64,000 nucleotides of DNA from Bigelowiella natans CCMP2755 (taxonomy: Eukaryota > Cercozoa > Chlorarachniophyceae), in the NCBI GenBank assembly GCA_000320545.1, contig ADNK01002372.1:1-64000 (forward strand). Reading direction: 5' to 3'. How positions within the stretch are numbered: position 1 is the first letter of the stretch; each line of letters opens with the position of its first letter. Positions 23,796 to 35,979 of this stretch are shown here, one piece after another. The notes beneath the pieces are model-generated. The model was not told where the DNA came from. It ran no database searches and saw only the letters and a program-made list of their open reading frames with translations. Made by a program: the position numbers and the translations under genes.

Positions 23796-24010
23796 TATAT
23801 ATTATGCGAGTACATATACTGCTTTTTAATAAGACCTACAATCTTAGAATCAGTCGTTGCATGCTGCTCATTTATCATTTTGTTTCGAACCACTTAGAAC
23901 CACTCAATTTTCGCTATCAAAGTGTACCGCAAAATGCGACTGTAGCTCTCGGCAAAAAATGGAGGAAACTATTGAATTCTACATTAAAACGAATTAATGC
24001 CGAAGCTTGA
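20995..24010 (+). CDS. CDC123/D123-like ATP-grasp protein
   Basis: Member of the D123 family; the best-known member, CDC123, is an ATP-grasp chaperone that assembles translation factor eIF2. Nine exons: 20995-21216, 21289-21381, 21484-21866, 22035-22129, 22456-22526, 22623-22714, 22933-23009, 23527-23613, 23898-24010; 410 residues, total length divisible by three. Family-type motifs in order: FVKGSSRSAKDA (about residue 135), LQLFVRSERIYQDM, WAIREWIDVDI, MEFRGFVYRRKF, CQYDYLVK, DFAIDTTGKCWIIELNPY and GAMFSWATEKQ. In canonical CDC123 the last site reads D-x-NP; here it is ELNP, so it may be a paralogous branch rather than CDC123 itself. The first 110 residues are helical and charged. Introns contain GTC, GA and TA repeats. 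Family assignment is good; function as an eIF2 assembly factor is inferred. Confidence 0.82.
23283..23792. repeat. Microsatellites in D123-like introns: (GTC)n 23287-23331, (GA)n 23639-23682, (TA)n 23754-23791
   Basis: A pure GTC triplet run of about 45 bp, a GA run of about 42 bp next to a G tract, and a TA run of about 38 bp. The GA run starts shortly after the donor at 23614. Confidence 0.95.
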
Positions 24011-24323
24011 TTTAAATAACACTCTAAGGGGACGGATGGCATTCATCGTGGTTCTTGCAGCTAAAAACAACTGCGACAATCTAGCAATTGCTAAATGTAG
24101 TGATGCATGAAAATGTACGCAGCAGAGCTGATGATAGTGACTGGCTGTGAAGTACGTTCTGCTACATGTAACCCACTAGTTAAATGCTACGATGAGATGG
24201 ATAGCTAGATAGGACACACAGCGCAGTAGCTCACTCACGGCACACTCTAGGTAGCTAGGCTTAGCAGCAACAGATCCGTGCTTTTGCATGCAGCAGAGCT
24301 ACAGAGGGGTATTATAGACACGG

Positions 24324-24363
<40 letters not shown>

Positions 24364-24364
<1 letters not shown>

Positions 24365-24542
24365 AAGACGGATGTAATGAAATGTTTAAATTTTTTCAAT
24401 GGTCACCCTAATGTAGCTGTGCAAAGCAGCGGCTACAGCGCTCAAGTTGTGTCCACTTGTTTCCGGTGTCACGTGTTGATGATGCACACATGAGAAAGCA
24501 TTGCAATTTGGTCGGTCATGTCGTACTTTGCGCGCAGCAGTG
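24364..24542 (+). repeat. Dispersed hairpin repeat, copy A
   Basis: Begins AAGACGGATGTAATGAAATG, directly after a TA microsatellite. The core AATGTAGCTGTGCAAAGCAG continues into CGGCTACAGCGCT and can fold with GTAGC pairing to GCTAC. Homology to copy B (59638-59845) runs about 180-200 bp, ending near a CGCGCAGCA motif. Confidence 0.85.
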
Positions 24543-25519
24543 CGAGCTCTTTTTTCTGCATTTGTGTGTGTGTGTGTGTACATGCACATGTGTGTACACA
24601 TTGTTACATGCCCATTGTGCTAGCATGGGCACTTTTGCTAGGCTCAGCTGCAGCAAGTCCGTTTTGCATCTGCAGTAGAGGCATGCTTGAAAAGCGAAAC
24701 ATGAGGATGGCTAGATGGTGTCACGACCATCTAGCTATCTAGCCATGGAACACGCGTTGTCATGTAATGATGGCATGTTTCCATGCGACGGCAGGCGAAT
24801 CTAGGAACGCATGCGCGTCAGCAGCAGCGCTGGCTAGCTAGCTAATTTTAGAGCTATGGCGGCGGGCTTGATTTAGCTCTCTACAGCATGTCCACTGTCA
24901 GCAGACTGTGGCTGCAATCTAGCTGTGCACACATCGATGCCCCTATCGCTAGCCCTATGCATCGATCGTCAGCTTAACGTTTTCAGCGGTCTAGCTAGGT
25001 AGCTGCTAGCGGTAACTCTTATTTGATCTAGCATCCATCATCAACGAGTAAGGAAGAACAGGTAGCTAGGTATGCAGCGAGTCGATGCACATGCTAGCAT
25101 CTAGCAAGCTAGATGTGCCAATGAGCGCGATTGCCATGTTTGCTCTGATCATGCGACCATGTGCGTGTTGGCGGATGAGCGAGACACGACGTACATGTGA
25201 TGTACACGTGCACGCATCGCAGTCACGCACATTCACATGCAAATGCAATTTAAATCACATAAGAGGGAAAATCACACACGTGCAGCCACGAGTATGCACA
25301 TGTACGTACATAAATCGTACATATGTGTGTGTGTGTGTGTGTGTCCTAAAACATCTAAACGCTGTAACCGCAGTTCTACGATGCAAAGCTACATCACAGG
25401 AAAACAATTGGAAAAAATTGAAAAATTCATCACATCCGCCGCACACATTTGCATGTACGTGAATATGTGCAGACATGTAAAACGGACAGGTGTATTGAAT
25501 TGAACAAACCAAACATGTG

Positions 25520-25660
25520 AGACGAATGTAGTGGATTAATCAAATCTTTTCAATTATACCAATGTAGCTGTGTAATGATGCGGCTACAGTGCTTGTATTG
25601 CATCTTCTCATACATAACATGTCCGAGCGTGTACAACATTCCATGGAACCAGTGATCATG
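25520..25660 (+). repeat. Dispersed hairpin repeat, copy C (more diverged)
   Basis: Begins GAGACGAATGTAGTGGATT and contains AATGTAGCTGTGTAATGATG then CGGCTACAGTGCTTGTATTG, so the two hairpin arms are kept while the loop differs from copy A. Same orientation as copies A and B. Confidence 0.8.
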
Positions 25661-25921
25661 GAGTAGTGAGATGCTAGAAGTGTGATGAAAATAGAGACCT
25701 TGGAGGAGAAGGAGAGACATTTTGCTATCTTTTCATCTCGCGGCAAATTTGGCAAATGACCGGATAAGCTTTCTGTAAGACATGCAGGGCCGTTGAGATG
25801 TCACCTAGTGATAAAAGTGTAGTCGTATGTATTAGAACTACATGTAAAATAAACGATTTGTGAAGTAAGTGATGATATAGAGTTAAAATTATTACAGAGC
25901 ATGATTGGCTTCATTATAATT

Positions 25922-27823
25922 TTACAAGTTTGTCGATTGAATACCAGGAAGAGTGAGAATCAAAGAATTGCCATCACTTCCAGCTACAGCTCTGTAACAA
26001 ATTGGAAAAAAAAAGGTAGGAATAGTAATTAAGTCTCTACACTACAAGTTGATTTCCTTGGCTCACATTGGTCATGGATAGTATGAATATGATGATCACA
26101 AAGAAGCTGCTTACTTCTGCAACTACAGTTTAGAGATGATATGCACTCTCTCCTTTTATTCTATGATGCGTATATTTGATGATTTCAGCTCATGATGTTA
26201 CTAATACTAGTACTACTGCTACTCCTTCTACTACTACTAATACTCTGTAGGAATACAGAGATAATACCAACAATTTGTTTTCATTATCACAGCAACAACA
26301 ACAACAACTACTACTACAACTACTACTGCTGCTGTCTGCCGCTTTTACAGCTGTTACTTGTGTTGCCAATACTATTTGTTTTTTATGGTAACTTCGAGGA
26401 GTAAAGGACGAAAAACCTGTAGGTGGAGGTGCCTAAGGAGATGTTGCTTCCTCCTCTTTGAGTAACGAGCATCGTTATTGCGATCGCCAAGCTCGGTGCA
26501 TTCTATATGGAGAATAATAGATGATAATGATGATGATGATGATGATGATGTTTTAAAAGCATTATTCGTTACAACACAAATATCCAAACATCCAAGCAAA
26601 AAAATGTGTTTGGCAAACAACTTAGTGCTGCTACATTGTCAAGACTAGCTGATGATTTGTTAGAAAAGGAGGAGGAGGGCGAGGATAACATGAGGATAAT
26701 AGCATCAAATGCCACAAACAACAAAACACAACAACAGGAAAAGGCTACTATAGGTATGATGAAGATGATGATAACAAAGCAACTTGCTAGCTTGTACTAA
26801 AATGATGTACACGGAGAAACAGGGGGTAAGTAAATATAGTACGATATTATTATTAGCGTGCTTACATCATCATAATCGTCATTATCATAATCCTTAGCAT
26901 CAATGCATGCCAGATGGCCTTACTACTACTACTACTACTACTACTACTACACAACTGGAGTGCTATGAAGAGCTAATAGTAGCTCATCAACGTTTTCGCC
27001 CTTGAATGATTATGACATACTAATTGATCAAACTGATGTGTTTTATAAACACCTTTATAATAAGTGATTCAGCTATTTCCGGTGCTATGTCAGATGTAGC
27101 ATATCCTGATGATGATGATAGAAGATGCAAAAACGATTAAAAGTTTGGACAATACTAGCAGGTGATCGATGACTGACTGACTAGGTAGAAATATCTTCGA
27201 AAAACTTGATGCAAAGGAGGGGGGGGATGATCTAAAAAACAAAATCCGATAGTAGCAGTAGCTATAGATAGCAAGCACCATTTGAATGATCAATGTAGTA
27301 TTAGTATTACTATTAGTACTTGTATCAGAAATTATCAGCAGCGTAAATAATCCGTTGTTTGGTTGTTTGTTACTACGTCGCACTTTCTACCACTAGTGCT
27401 ACTACAACCAACCGGTTTTTCCAAGGAATATAACCAAGTCTACACCAGATCTCTATGGTAATAATTAGTTGAGATTGATCATCATGGGCAGCAGTAGCAG
27501 TAGTAAGTAGGTTGCAGTAACTGTAAGTATCTAACCTTAGGTACACTTGTTAGGTAGCACCTGCCATAACTACTAACTCCTACTGCTATTCCCCCCCCCC
27601 CTTCTCTCTTTATATTAATTGGTAGTATGGATCGTAGTAAGACAAGGTTGCTACTGCAGCAGCAGCAGTGCGAGGAGGAATAGTAGTAGTAGTAGTCCTA
27701 CTGTACCATGTCTCTTTCTCTTTCAGATTGTAATGATGCTGCTGCTAATGCTGCTACTGCTTTTTACATAAAAGATCATCTCCACTCTCTTGATGATATC
27801 CATAGATGAAGGTTATTCTACTT

Positions 27824-27854
<31 letters not shown>

Positions 27855-28608
27855 GACACTTCTAATTCATTCATTTGTTATTTAATCACATCTCACAATC
27901 CACCCACCTTTGAGAATAGCAAGGCTTGGCTTTTGATGATGTTGCTGCTGCTGCTGCTGCTGCTAGTGGTGGTGGTGTTGTCAAGGACGTTTTGCTTCTC
28001 CGTAGTATCATTATCCTCATCGTTTGTTTCAATAAATGCTTTTATTCTGTAACAACAGTTTCCTCCTTTTTTCTTCATCATCATCAGCCTCCTTGTAAGC
28101 TGATCTAATGAAGAATATGAGTCCTCTTGTTGCGCCGCCATGTTAATCACCGCTACTCCCAAACAGGGCCCTCCTTGCTCGCCTACGACTCCTCCATCGT
28201 TTTTCTCATCATCATCGTTGTGATTTTTTTTACTTGCTACTGTTGCAGCTCTCCTTCTTTCTCCACCTCCTCTTATCATAGTAGCTGCTAAGGAAGAAGA
28301 GGAAAGAGGATAAATAGAAACCGAACTTCCACACGGCAATTCTCCTTTTCCCTGAATAATAAATAGTAGCAAAACACATCATGCTGACTTCCTTAAGCTC
28401 AGTATATATAGAGTTGTTGTAGTAAAAAAACCCAAATATGCATATAAAATGTGGACAACTACTGATCTAAATAACGACGTTCTATGATCTATCTAAAGAG
28501 CTGAAAGAACAAATATAAGCAACAAGAAGATTATTCTTATTCTTGGTCTGCTTCAGCCTCTTTGCTTGTAGATGATACCCTCACAGAATACTCCTCCTAC
28601 ACTAATCC

Positions 28609-28648
<40 letters not shown>

Positions 28649-30358
28649 TATCCATACATTTCCCATATATTTTCTTTATGTAGTAGTAATAATAAAAATA
28701 ACAATAACAACAATTATAATTTTTGGAACGTTATAGGTAGCCACATGAGGGGCCAAACGCCATAAATAAGCTGTAGTAGTCGTTGTTAAATGGTTGATAA
28801 GGAAGAAGTAATACGTCTCCTTCTATAGGAAGAGGATGAAGAGAGGGTAGGATCATAGAAAGAAAGAAAGAAAGAAAGAAGAAGAAGAAGAAGAGAGCCA
28901 ATCATTAGCTAGTAGCTAGTACCACCTCCTCCTCCTCAACCACTCCCCCCCCCCTTCTACTTGTACTACCTGAGGTATGAAGGCCAAGGCATTTGCACCG
29001 TACATGCTTAGTATTCGACTTGACGCTTGTCTTCCTGTGGTATTGTTGTTATTATTGTTGTTGTTGATGATGATAATAATAATAATGGGTGGTGATATCA
29101 TCAATCAATCAATCAATCAATCAATCAGCACCATTTTGATGTTTATCTTGCACTACAAGGAACCAGTAGACTAATCAATTTAATGTTCTTCTTGTACTAC
29201 AAAGAACCAGTAGAATAAGCATAGTAATCTCCTCCTCCTCCTCCTCCTTCTTGGTTTGGTATTAGCCCTTCTTTTTCTCCTTTTTCTTCCTCCTCCTCTC
29301 CTTCCTTTTTTGTCGGCCTCCATACGACATGTACACGATGATACCTGCGTCATCGTAGTACTACATGGGTGGTTGGTCATACTCACTCACTCCTCCTTAA
29401 TTACAAAGTAGTACTACTACTAGCAGTAGTAGTAAATAGTCAAATATGATCAAGATGACGAAAACAACTAATTATATAGTCCTTTGTAAAGTAATTGTTG
29501 TTCTTATAGTTTGCTATTGATAAAGTAGTATCTATTCATGCCGTGAGGCTTTTCTTCTTCTTCTTCCTCTTCTTCTCCTCCTCCTTCTCACCCAATATAA
29601 TCTCTCGTCACAACATCATTTTATTGCTACTACTTCAGTCACGCTGTTATCGTTCGATGTAGTTTATTATAGTGTCTTCGTCAATATGTAGTAGAAGTAG
29701 TAATAATGCTACTTAAGCCCTGTTTAGGTGTGATTATATGATGTAGTCTTAGTAGTAATGCTACTCAGGTCGTATAGCATCCATTCTTATTGGGTGTGCT
29801 AGAAATGCTGAGAAGGCCTTTTGATATAGTAATGATAATAACAAAAATAATGTATTAAGTTGCGCAATCATCAATATTAATTATTAAATAAATAGTCAAT
29901 GAGCAATAACAATATCATTATTGTGAGAACGTGGAGTAGTGAAAGGCCACAAAATGGAGATCTTCATCCTTTCAATTCAAGAATTATTACTCAAATCATA
30001 TGTTGTAATAAGTCGTCAAGAATAATATTGTTTAAACATGAAGCTAGTAGCTATAAAGCCGTGCTAGTGTTTAAGATCAGTAGTAGTAGTAGTAGTAGTG
30101 GTAGAGTAGGTGTATAATGCAACTACACTAACCGGCGTAAGAGACGATTCTCCCCCTCCTTTTTTGTAGCTTGGGTCCTTGTTGTTGATGTGTTGGTATT
30201 TTGAGAAGGAGCTATCTCCTGAGAGCTTCCATATAGCCCTTGATACTAGCAATTCAAATGTTACCGCTAATAAAATAAAGTATACAAATACAAAATAACC
30301 GTAGATCAGCCGTTATTTTAAGAAACAATTCCAATGAACGATGTGGAAAATACAAGTA

Positions 30359-30396
<38 letters not shown>

Positions 30397-31685
30397 TAAT
30401 CATCGTCATTAGTATTTATATGGTTGTTGTGTGCTTAAAGCGTGTGTGTATATAATGTTCTCACACAACAGCTTCATCATGTACACTACCGCTACGGTTC
30501 ATTCTTCTCATCGTCATCTTTATACATGATAATATATAGATCATGATAATGATAATGATGATGATGATGATAAGTAGCTCACAAACCGCAGCTGACAGGA
30601 TTTCCGGGGAGTCCAAAGTATAGTAATTTCTTCTCAATCTCCTTCCTTTTAATTTCCTCCTCCTCATCCTCATCTGCCTCCTCCTCCTCTTTTTCTTGAT
30701 TAACTTTCTTCTTTTTCTTCTTCCTCTCCTCAAAGAGAATGGTTGCAAAAGTGGTTGGTTTACCTGGTTTCATCCTGCAGCAGCAGTAGTAGTAGTAGTA
30801 GTAGTTAACGACGTATTTATAGCTACTATAATGATTACTAAACAATAATAGTAATACTAATACTACTACTACAAGGATCCTTGTCTAACATATGCTGGCT
30901 ACTGGGTGATGGATAATTGAATAATACTAATGATAATAATAATAATAATACCTCATGCGGTCAAAGTGAATTGTTGCACGTGAGAATACGCCGTCTCTTC
31001 CTATTGCTCCTTGATATTGTTGTCCTTTTTTTTTTTCTTTTTCTTCTTCTTCTTCTTCTTGTTCTGCTCTTCTTGGCGTTGTTACCATCTTATTGAGTGC
31101 AACCTTTACAGGATCTGCTCGCCCCATCGAAACCTTATGGTATTATTATTAGTATTGGTATTATTATTATTAGTAGTAGTAGTGCTGAGGGATAATCACA
31201 AAAGCAGAATAAATGCAGTGATCGTTATAAATATTAAGGTGGTTGTTACCCCCCCCGATGAAATGAAGATGTCAGCATCATCGTCCAGAGCAGCTTTCAC
31301 AATGATGCTTACAATATTATCACTACCATCTGCTGCTGCTGCTGCTGAATCATTAGCGTCCTTATGCTGCTTCAAACTACTACTACTACTACTACTACTA
31401 TCCCTGCTAATGCCCATATTAACAGCGATGCCACCACAAGATCGGACTAATGAAATAATCAATAAACATGTTTGTTCTCGTCAGCCAGGATTATTAGACC
31501 TATCACTTGGAGAAGAGATGTATAAGATCTAAAACTTACATATCGATCCAAAACAACAAATGGAAATACAAGAACGATTCATACCAAGCTGCATACATAT
31601 TCCATAAAGAGAGGAAAAGAGGGTGGTGGTGATGATGATGATGATGATGATGATGATGGTATTAAGAAATATCAGCTACAACTAT

Positions 31686-31717
<32 letters not shown>

Positions 31718-31746
31718 TTACTACTACACCTACAGGGCTACAAAAG

Positions 31747-31782
<36 letters not shown>

Positions 31783-33047
31783 GCAGTATGGTACACACAC
31801 GGCAGAATAAACATGAAAGATGGTTTACTACTACACTGTACAATTATAATGATACTGGTAGCAATATATCACACTACTACATATTACTACCTCCAGTAGT
31901 AGATAGGTAGGTAGGTAGGTAGGTAGGGTAGTAGTTAGTAGATAGCTAGGTAGTAAGTATCAAAGGAGTACAAGTACATAGCAGTACCGAGAGCTCTTAG
32001 CATGGGTCCATTACTGTCAAAGATCTTCTCATCGTCGATGCCGGTAGGGTTACCACCACCACCAGCAGCAGCAGATGCTACCACCTGTTTATTCTTATTA
32101 CCTGTTGTCGTAAGCAGCAGCCCATTCCTATCCAAATAACGAGAAGAAGAAGAAGAAGAAGAAGAAGAAGAAGAAGATACTACTCCTGTGGCTTTTTCTT
32201 CTTCTTCGTCTTTCTCGATTTGGACCAATTCATCCCCAGTACTCAAGACCTATATAATAATAAGAGGGTGAGGAGGAGGAGGAGGAGATGAAGGGGGGCG
32301 AGAGGGAAGATAGATGATCAGTAATTGCTGGGGGGAGGGGGGGGGGGGTGTCAGAGGGGATTGGTTGTCACACACAAAGCAAGGAAAATTACATATAATA
32401 TCACATATGGTGAGCAGGCAGGTAGCTAGTAGTAGTAATTGGTATTTATGATGTAACTAAATGGAAACACCATCAAAAACGGAAGAAGGCAGCGCTGCAT
32501 TCAGTCGTTCTCAAAAAAGAAAGTCATCATCATCATCATTATCATCACCATTATCATTATCATGATATAGAAGAAGAAGAAGAAGAAGAAGAAGAAGAAG
32601 AAGAATAGACAAATAATGCTTCTACAATATGGGCTAATGCTGCTGCTACTGCTGCGCTACTACTACTACATCTAAATTACAAAGCAATGAGCGGCAGTAG
32701 TATCCAATATATACTAAATACCAACCGCAACACGGGGTCGCTTGTGGACTTTAACAGTTGTCATTCCTAGTGATTATAGCCATAGTAGTAATGATGGTGG
32801 TGGCAGCATCAGCTATATAATATATGAAAGACGCATGATGAGAACCACTCATCAGAATCCATGGAAGACCCAGCTTTATCACACTCTTTTTCTTCTTTTT
32901 CTTCTTTTTCTTCCACTTCTTCTTCTTCTTCTTCTTCATCATCATCATCATAATCCCAACTTGTTACGACCGTTTGATGCCAGAATGCCGATGTATACAG
33001 GAAGAATCTTTTCTCCTTTCTTTAAGAGCTGTACGTAGCATTTTGTA

Positions 33048-33082
<35 letters not shown>

Positions 33083-34004
33083 TCTGGGAAAAGCAAGAAG
33101 GAACGAATACTGAATCAAATCTGACTAAAATTAAAGCAGCAACATTCGCCTAGATGACGTGATGACGTACGTAGACGACCGTCATTCGAACAAACTCCAT
33201 CATCAACAGCACCCACCTTTTGTCCAAGTTTGATATCACTTCCAATGGCTCTCACAAAAGATCCTTCTTGAGCTTCCTGCGGTTTGTGCTTCAAGAGCAC
33301 GAATTCTTTTCCTTTTGAGATGGTGGCATAAAAATGAGGGTTAGGGGTAATGTGGACTATGCTACTAAGATAGCACCAAAGCTAGATTCACTAGTTGCAT
33401 TTAGTTACAGACTGGTGTTTTTAGCCGGTTCTCCTTCTTTTCATGGGAGAAAAGAATAGGAAAATATAGTAATAATTAATAACATTTTGTACCTCTTTTA
33501 GATGAGAAAAGGATGGAAATATTTAGTAATTAATAACCTTTTGCTCCTCCTCTTTTAGATGATGATGATGATGCCTGACTATCTTCAACCTGATAGTGAT
33601 GAAAGGACAAGATAGGGTGGAATGTGCGAATATTATCAACGAGCATTGCCACCATCAAGACTACCATTCGAGGCAATCAGCGCCCAATTACCTTTACAAC
33701 AGCTCCCGCACCTAGTGGAATAGGCCCTCCTATGTAACAGTAGCACTATTTAGCAGACAGCGACAGTGACGATCGTTTGATGATTATCTTTATTTCTCCT
33801 CTCTGCATCATACACATACCATACCGGTGGCAACATATGCACAAGTTCCTGCAACGAGCTTCTTGCTCCACTTATGCCCCGCAAAAATCCCTTATTTACC
33901 ATCAATATCAGATTCTTTGAATCATCGAGTTATAATATTGGTTAAAACGATGATTTTCAAATGATGAAATACACACACATGTGGTGTGTGTGTGTGTGTA
34001 TAAA

Positions 34005-34050
<46 letters not shown>

Positions 34051-34358
34051 TTTATCCTACTGCTGCGGCTGCTACTGCGACTACTACTTACAACAATACT
34101 TTCAGTGACTTCAAGTTCGCCAGGTAATTGACCAGCGACAACTGCATAACCATCCATGACCGAAGTACGGCATGAAGGCATTGCTTTTACGGAGAAAACG
34201 TCCTCGTATAGATATCTTTCGAACAATTTACGTGTTATGTTTTTCCTGGAGAATTGTGCTAGTTATCACCTCCCAACAGCTTGTTTAAGCAGTACTTCTT
34301 CTGGCCCTAGTGTTGCCGAACATTCCCTCTGGGTATTAGTTAGAGGACAATTTGTCAT
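25922..34358 (-). CDS. Molybdenum cofactor biosynthesis bifunctional MoeA-MogA protein (CNX1-type)
   Basis: Final steps of Moco synthesis: MPT adenylation (G/MogA domain) and molybdate insertion (E/MoeA domain). The gene has 21 exons: 34358-34270, 34215-34092, 33870-33825, 33729-33692, 33589-33538, 33311-33217, 33028-32971, 32766-32726, 32249-31988, 31446-31250, 31133-30952, 30774-30587, 30266-30133, 29413-29391, 29344-29208, 29034-28970, 28351-27908, 27386-27320, 27105-27053, 26502-26417, 25991-25922. The sum is 2451 nt, or 816 aa. E-domain motifs in order: TSVMDGYAVVA, GGPIPLGAGAVVK, SFVRAIGSDI, VLSTGDELV, DSNGPMLRAL, FISSGGVSMG, MKPGKPTTFATI, FGLPGNPVS, EYHRV, SSRILSMYGANAL. The G domain (about residues 640-816) ends AVAGSDGNSLILTLPG but lacks the usual GGTG. 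E-then-G is the plant CNX1 order; gephyrin is G-then-E. Poly-Ser, poly-Glu and Asp-rich insertions interrupt both halves. Junction 30133/29413 is the least certain. Confidence 0.9.
34007..34041. repeat. (TA)n microsatellite flanked by GT/CA runs
   Basis: Located in the second intron of the CNX1-like gene, 50 bp downstream of the exon 34215-34092 donor. A GT run precedes it and a CA run follows, forming a partly self-complementary block. Confidence 0.92.
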
Positions 34359-34561
34359 TGGAGAAGAATTCGTTTTCGAATTAGAGAGAGAGTGGTGTTG
34401 TTTTGGAAAATTATGTTCCTGTGCTGAAATTTATCAAAGAAATTTCATGTACCAAAACACGGTCAAGTGCCACTTTCACAGGGGTCATCATAGGAGTACG
34501 TGCAGTCGAAGCTGCCGACGTAGACGCCATTCAAGAAGATCTCGACGACAATCCGTCCTTG
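34359..34561. promoter_or_regulatory. Short divergent interval, CNX1-like (-) / flavin-reductase-like (+)
   Basis: Only about 200 bp lies between the two assigned start codons. On the + strand the part from about 34395 is open in frame with the flavin-reductase-like first exon (VLKFIKEISC ... DVDAIQEDL) but contains no ATG, so it is either 5' UTR or coding sequence whose true start lies in an unseen exon. Confidence 0.45.
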
Positions 34562-35110
34562 ATGATGATGGTGCTCAGCTCGTACGAATTACATGAGCTG
34601 TAAGTATGTGGTAGTCGTAGGCGTGAAAAGGCCGTACAAATCACCCTGATCTTGCTTGTCGCACTACTGAAAGGGCACCACAAATCAACTTCTTAGACTA
34701 GTCGCAGAAGAGAAAAGGCTCCTACCTTGTTGCACGAGGTACTCCTCTCCTCCTCCTCCTCCTCCTCCTCCTCCTCCTCTACCACTACCATGCTAATCAT
34801 TTGAAGAGGGAGTGGGTCATATATTCAAATACACATTTTTTTGCCTTATCTACATTATCTCGGTAAAACTATCCCAAAGAGCCTGAAATAATCGTTCAGC
34901 TACAACGGCCAGACGAATAGCTAACGCTTGCCAAACTGAGGGAGGCGAAGAAATCACCTTTTCCTCGAAATTATCGAGAAAAAGGCAGAGAAGAAATGAC
35001 TACTCTTGTGGATATAAAAAGTAGATTATGCATTTAACAAAGCTTTTCTGTTGCAGCAAATCTTGTAACCTTTGATGAACACCAGCATACAATATACGCT
35101 TATCCCCCCC

Positions 35111-35144
<34 letters not shown>

Positions 35145-35154
35145 ACGCGCGCGC

Positions 35155-35203
<49 letters not shown>

Positions 35204-35438
35204 GAGAGAATAGATGATGTGCTGATGTTCTTGGACTTTTCCCTTAAATATGTGATCAATCAATCTACTCGTTTCAAATAACAGGATCGTCGTCGTTATT
35301 CCATCTGGATTACCATAAGTATTACTTTCTGATAGTACAACTGTTGTATCTATCCTCAATTTTACCATCGACGGGAGGCACAAAATTATTGCGGAATACT
35401 GTGATCCCTCCCTTACTGGACGTGCCAACGTTAGTAAT

Positions 35439-35478
<40 letters not shown>

Positions 35479-35514
35479 AACACGCACAACTGTTGTAAAC
35501 AATTAAGTATGTGA

Positions 35515-35564
<50 letters not shown>

Positions 35565-35945
35565 ATGTACATGCATGAAAACTGTTAAAAGTAAGCTATG
35601 TATATGCAAGAAAATATGTGTAGTAGTTGTAAACAACGTTATCATAAGATAATTGTTATTACTACTCACTGATATCAGCTACTCGCTAGCAACATTAGGG
35701 ACTGATGGGAAAACTTGCATGAACATCATCACGTACGCGACTCCAGTTGGCATAAAGCCAGAGAGAATATGGACCATCAGCATATATAAAGGAACTCAAA
35801 CACATCACAATTTTGAGCTCCAGAAACGAGGCGTGTTACAACTCCTTAGAAGGTCACACTCACCTCTCGTACACCTTCTAGGGGGTAAATCTGGACGCGA
35901 TTTTGATAAGAAAGGAGGATGCGCTAAGCTGGGATTTTCTTGGAT

Positions 35946-35979
<34 letters not shown>

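Larger units (their letters stand above)
24011..25921. other. Convergent intergenic island, D123-like (+) / CNX1-like (-)
   Basis: Nearly 2 kb between two gene 3' ends. It is rich in GCTAGC, TGCATG and CACATG words and holds two copies of a dispersed hairpin repeat (24364-24542 and 25520-25660), a TA run (24328-24362) and a GT run (25321-25343). No gene motif was found on either strand. Confidence 0.7.
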
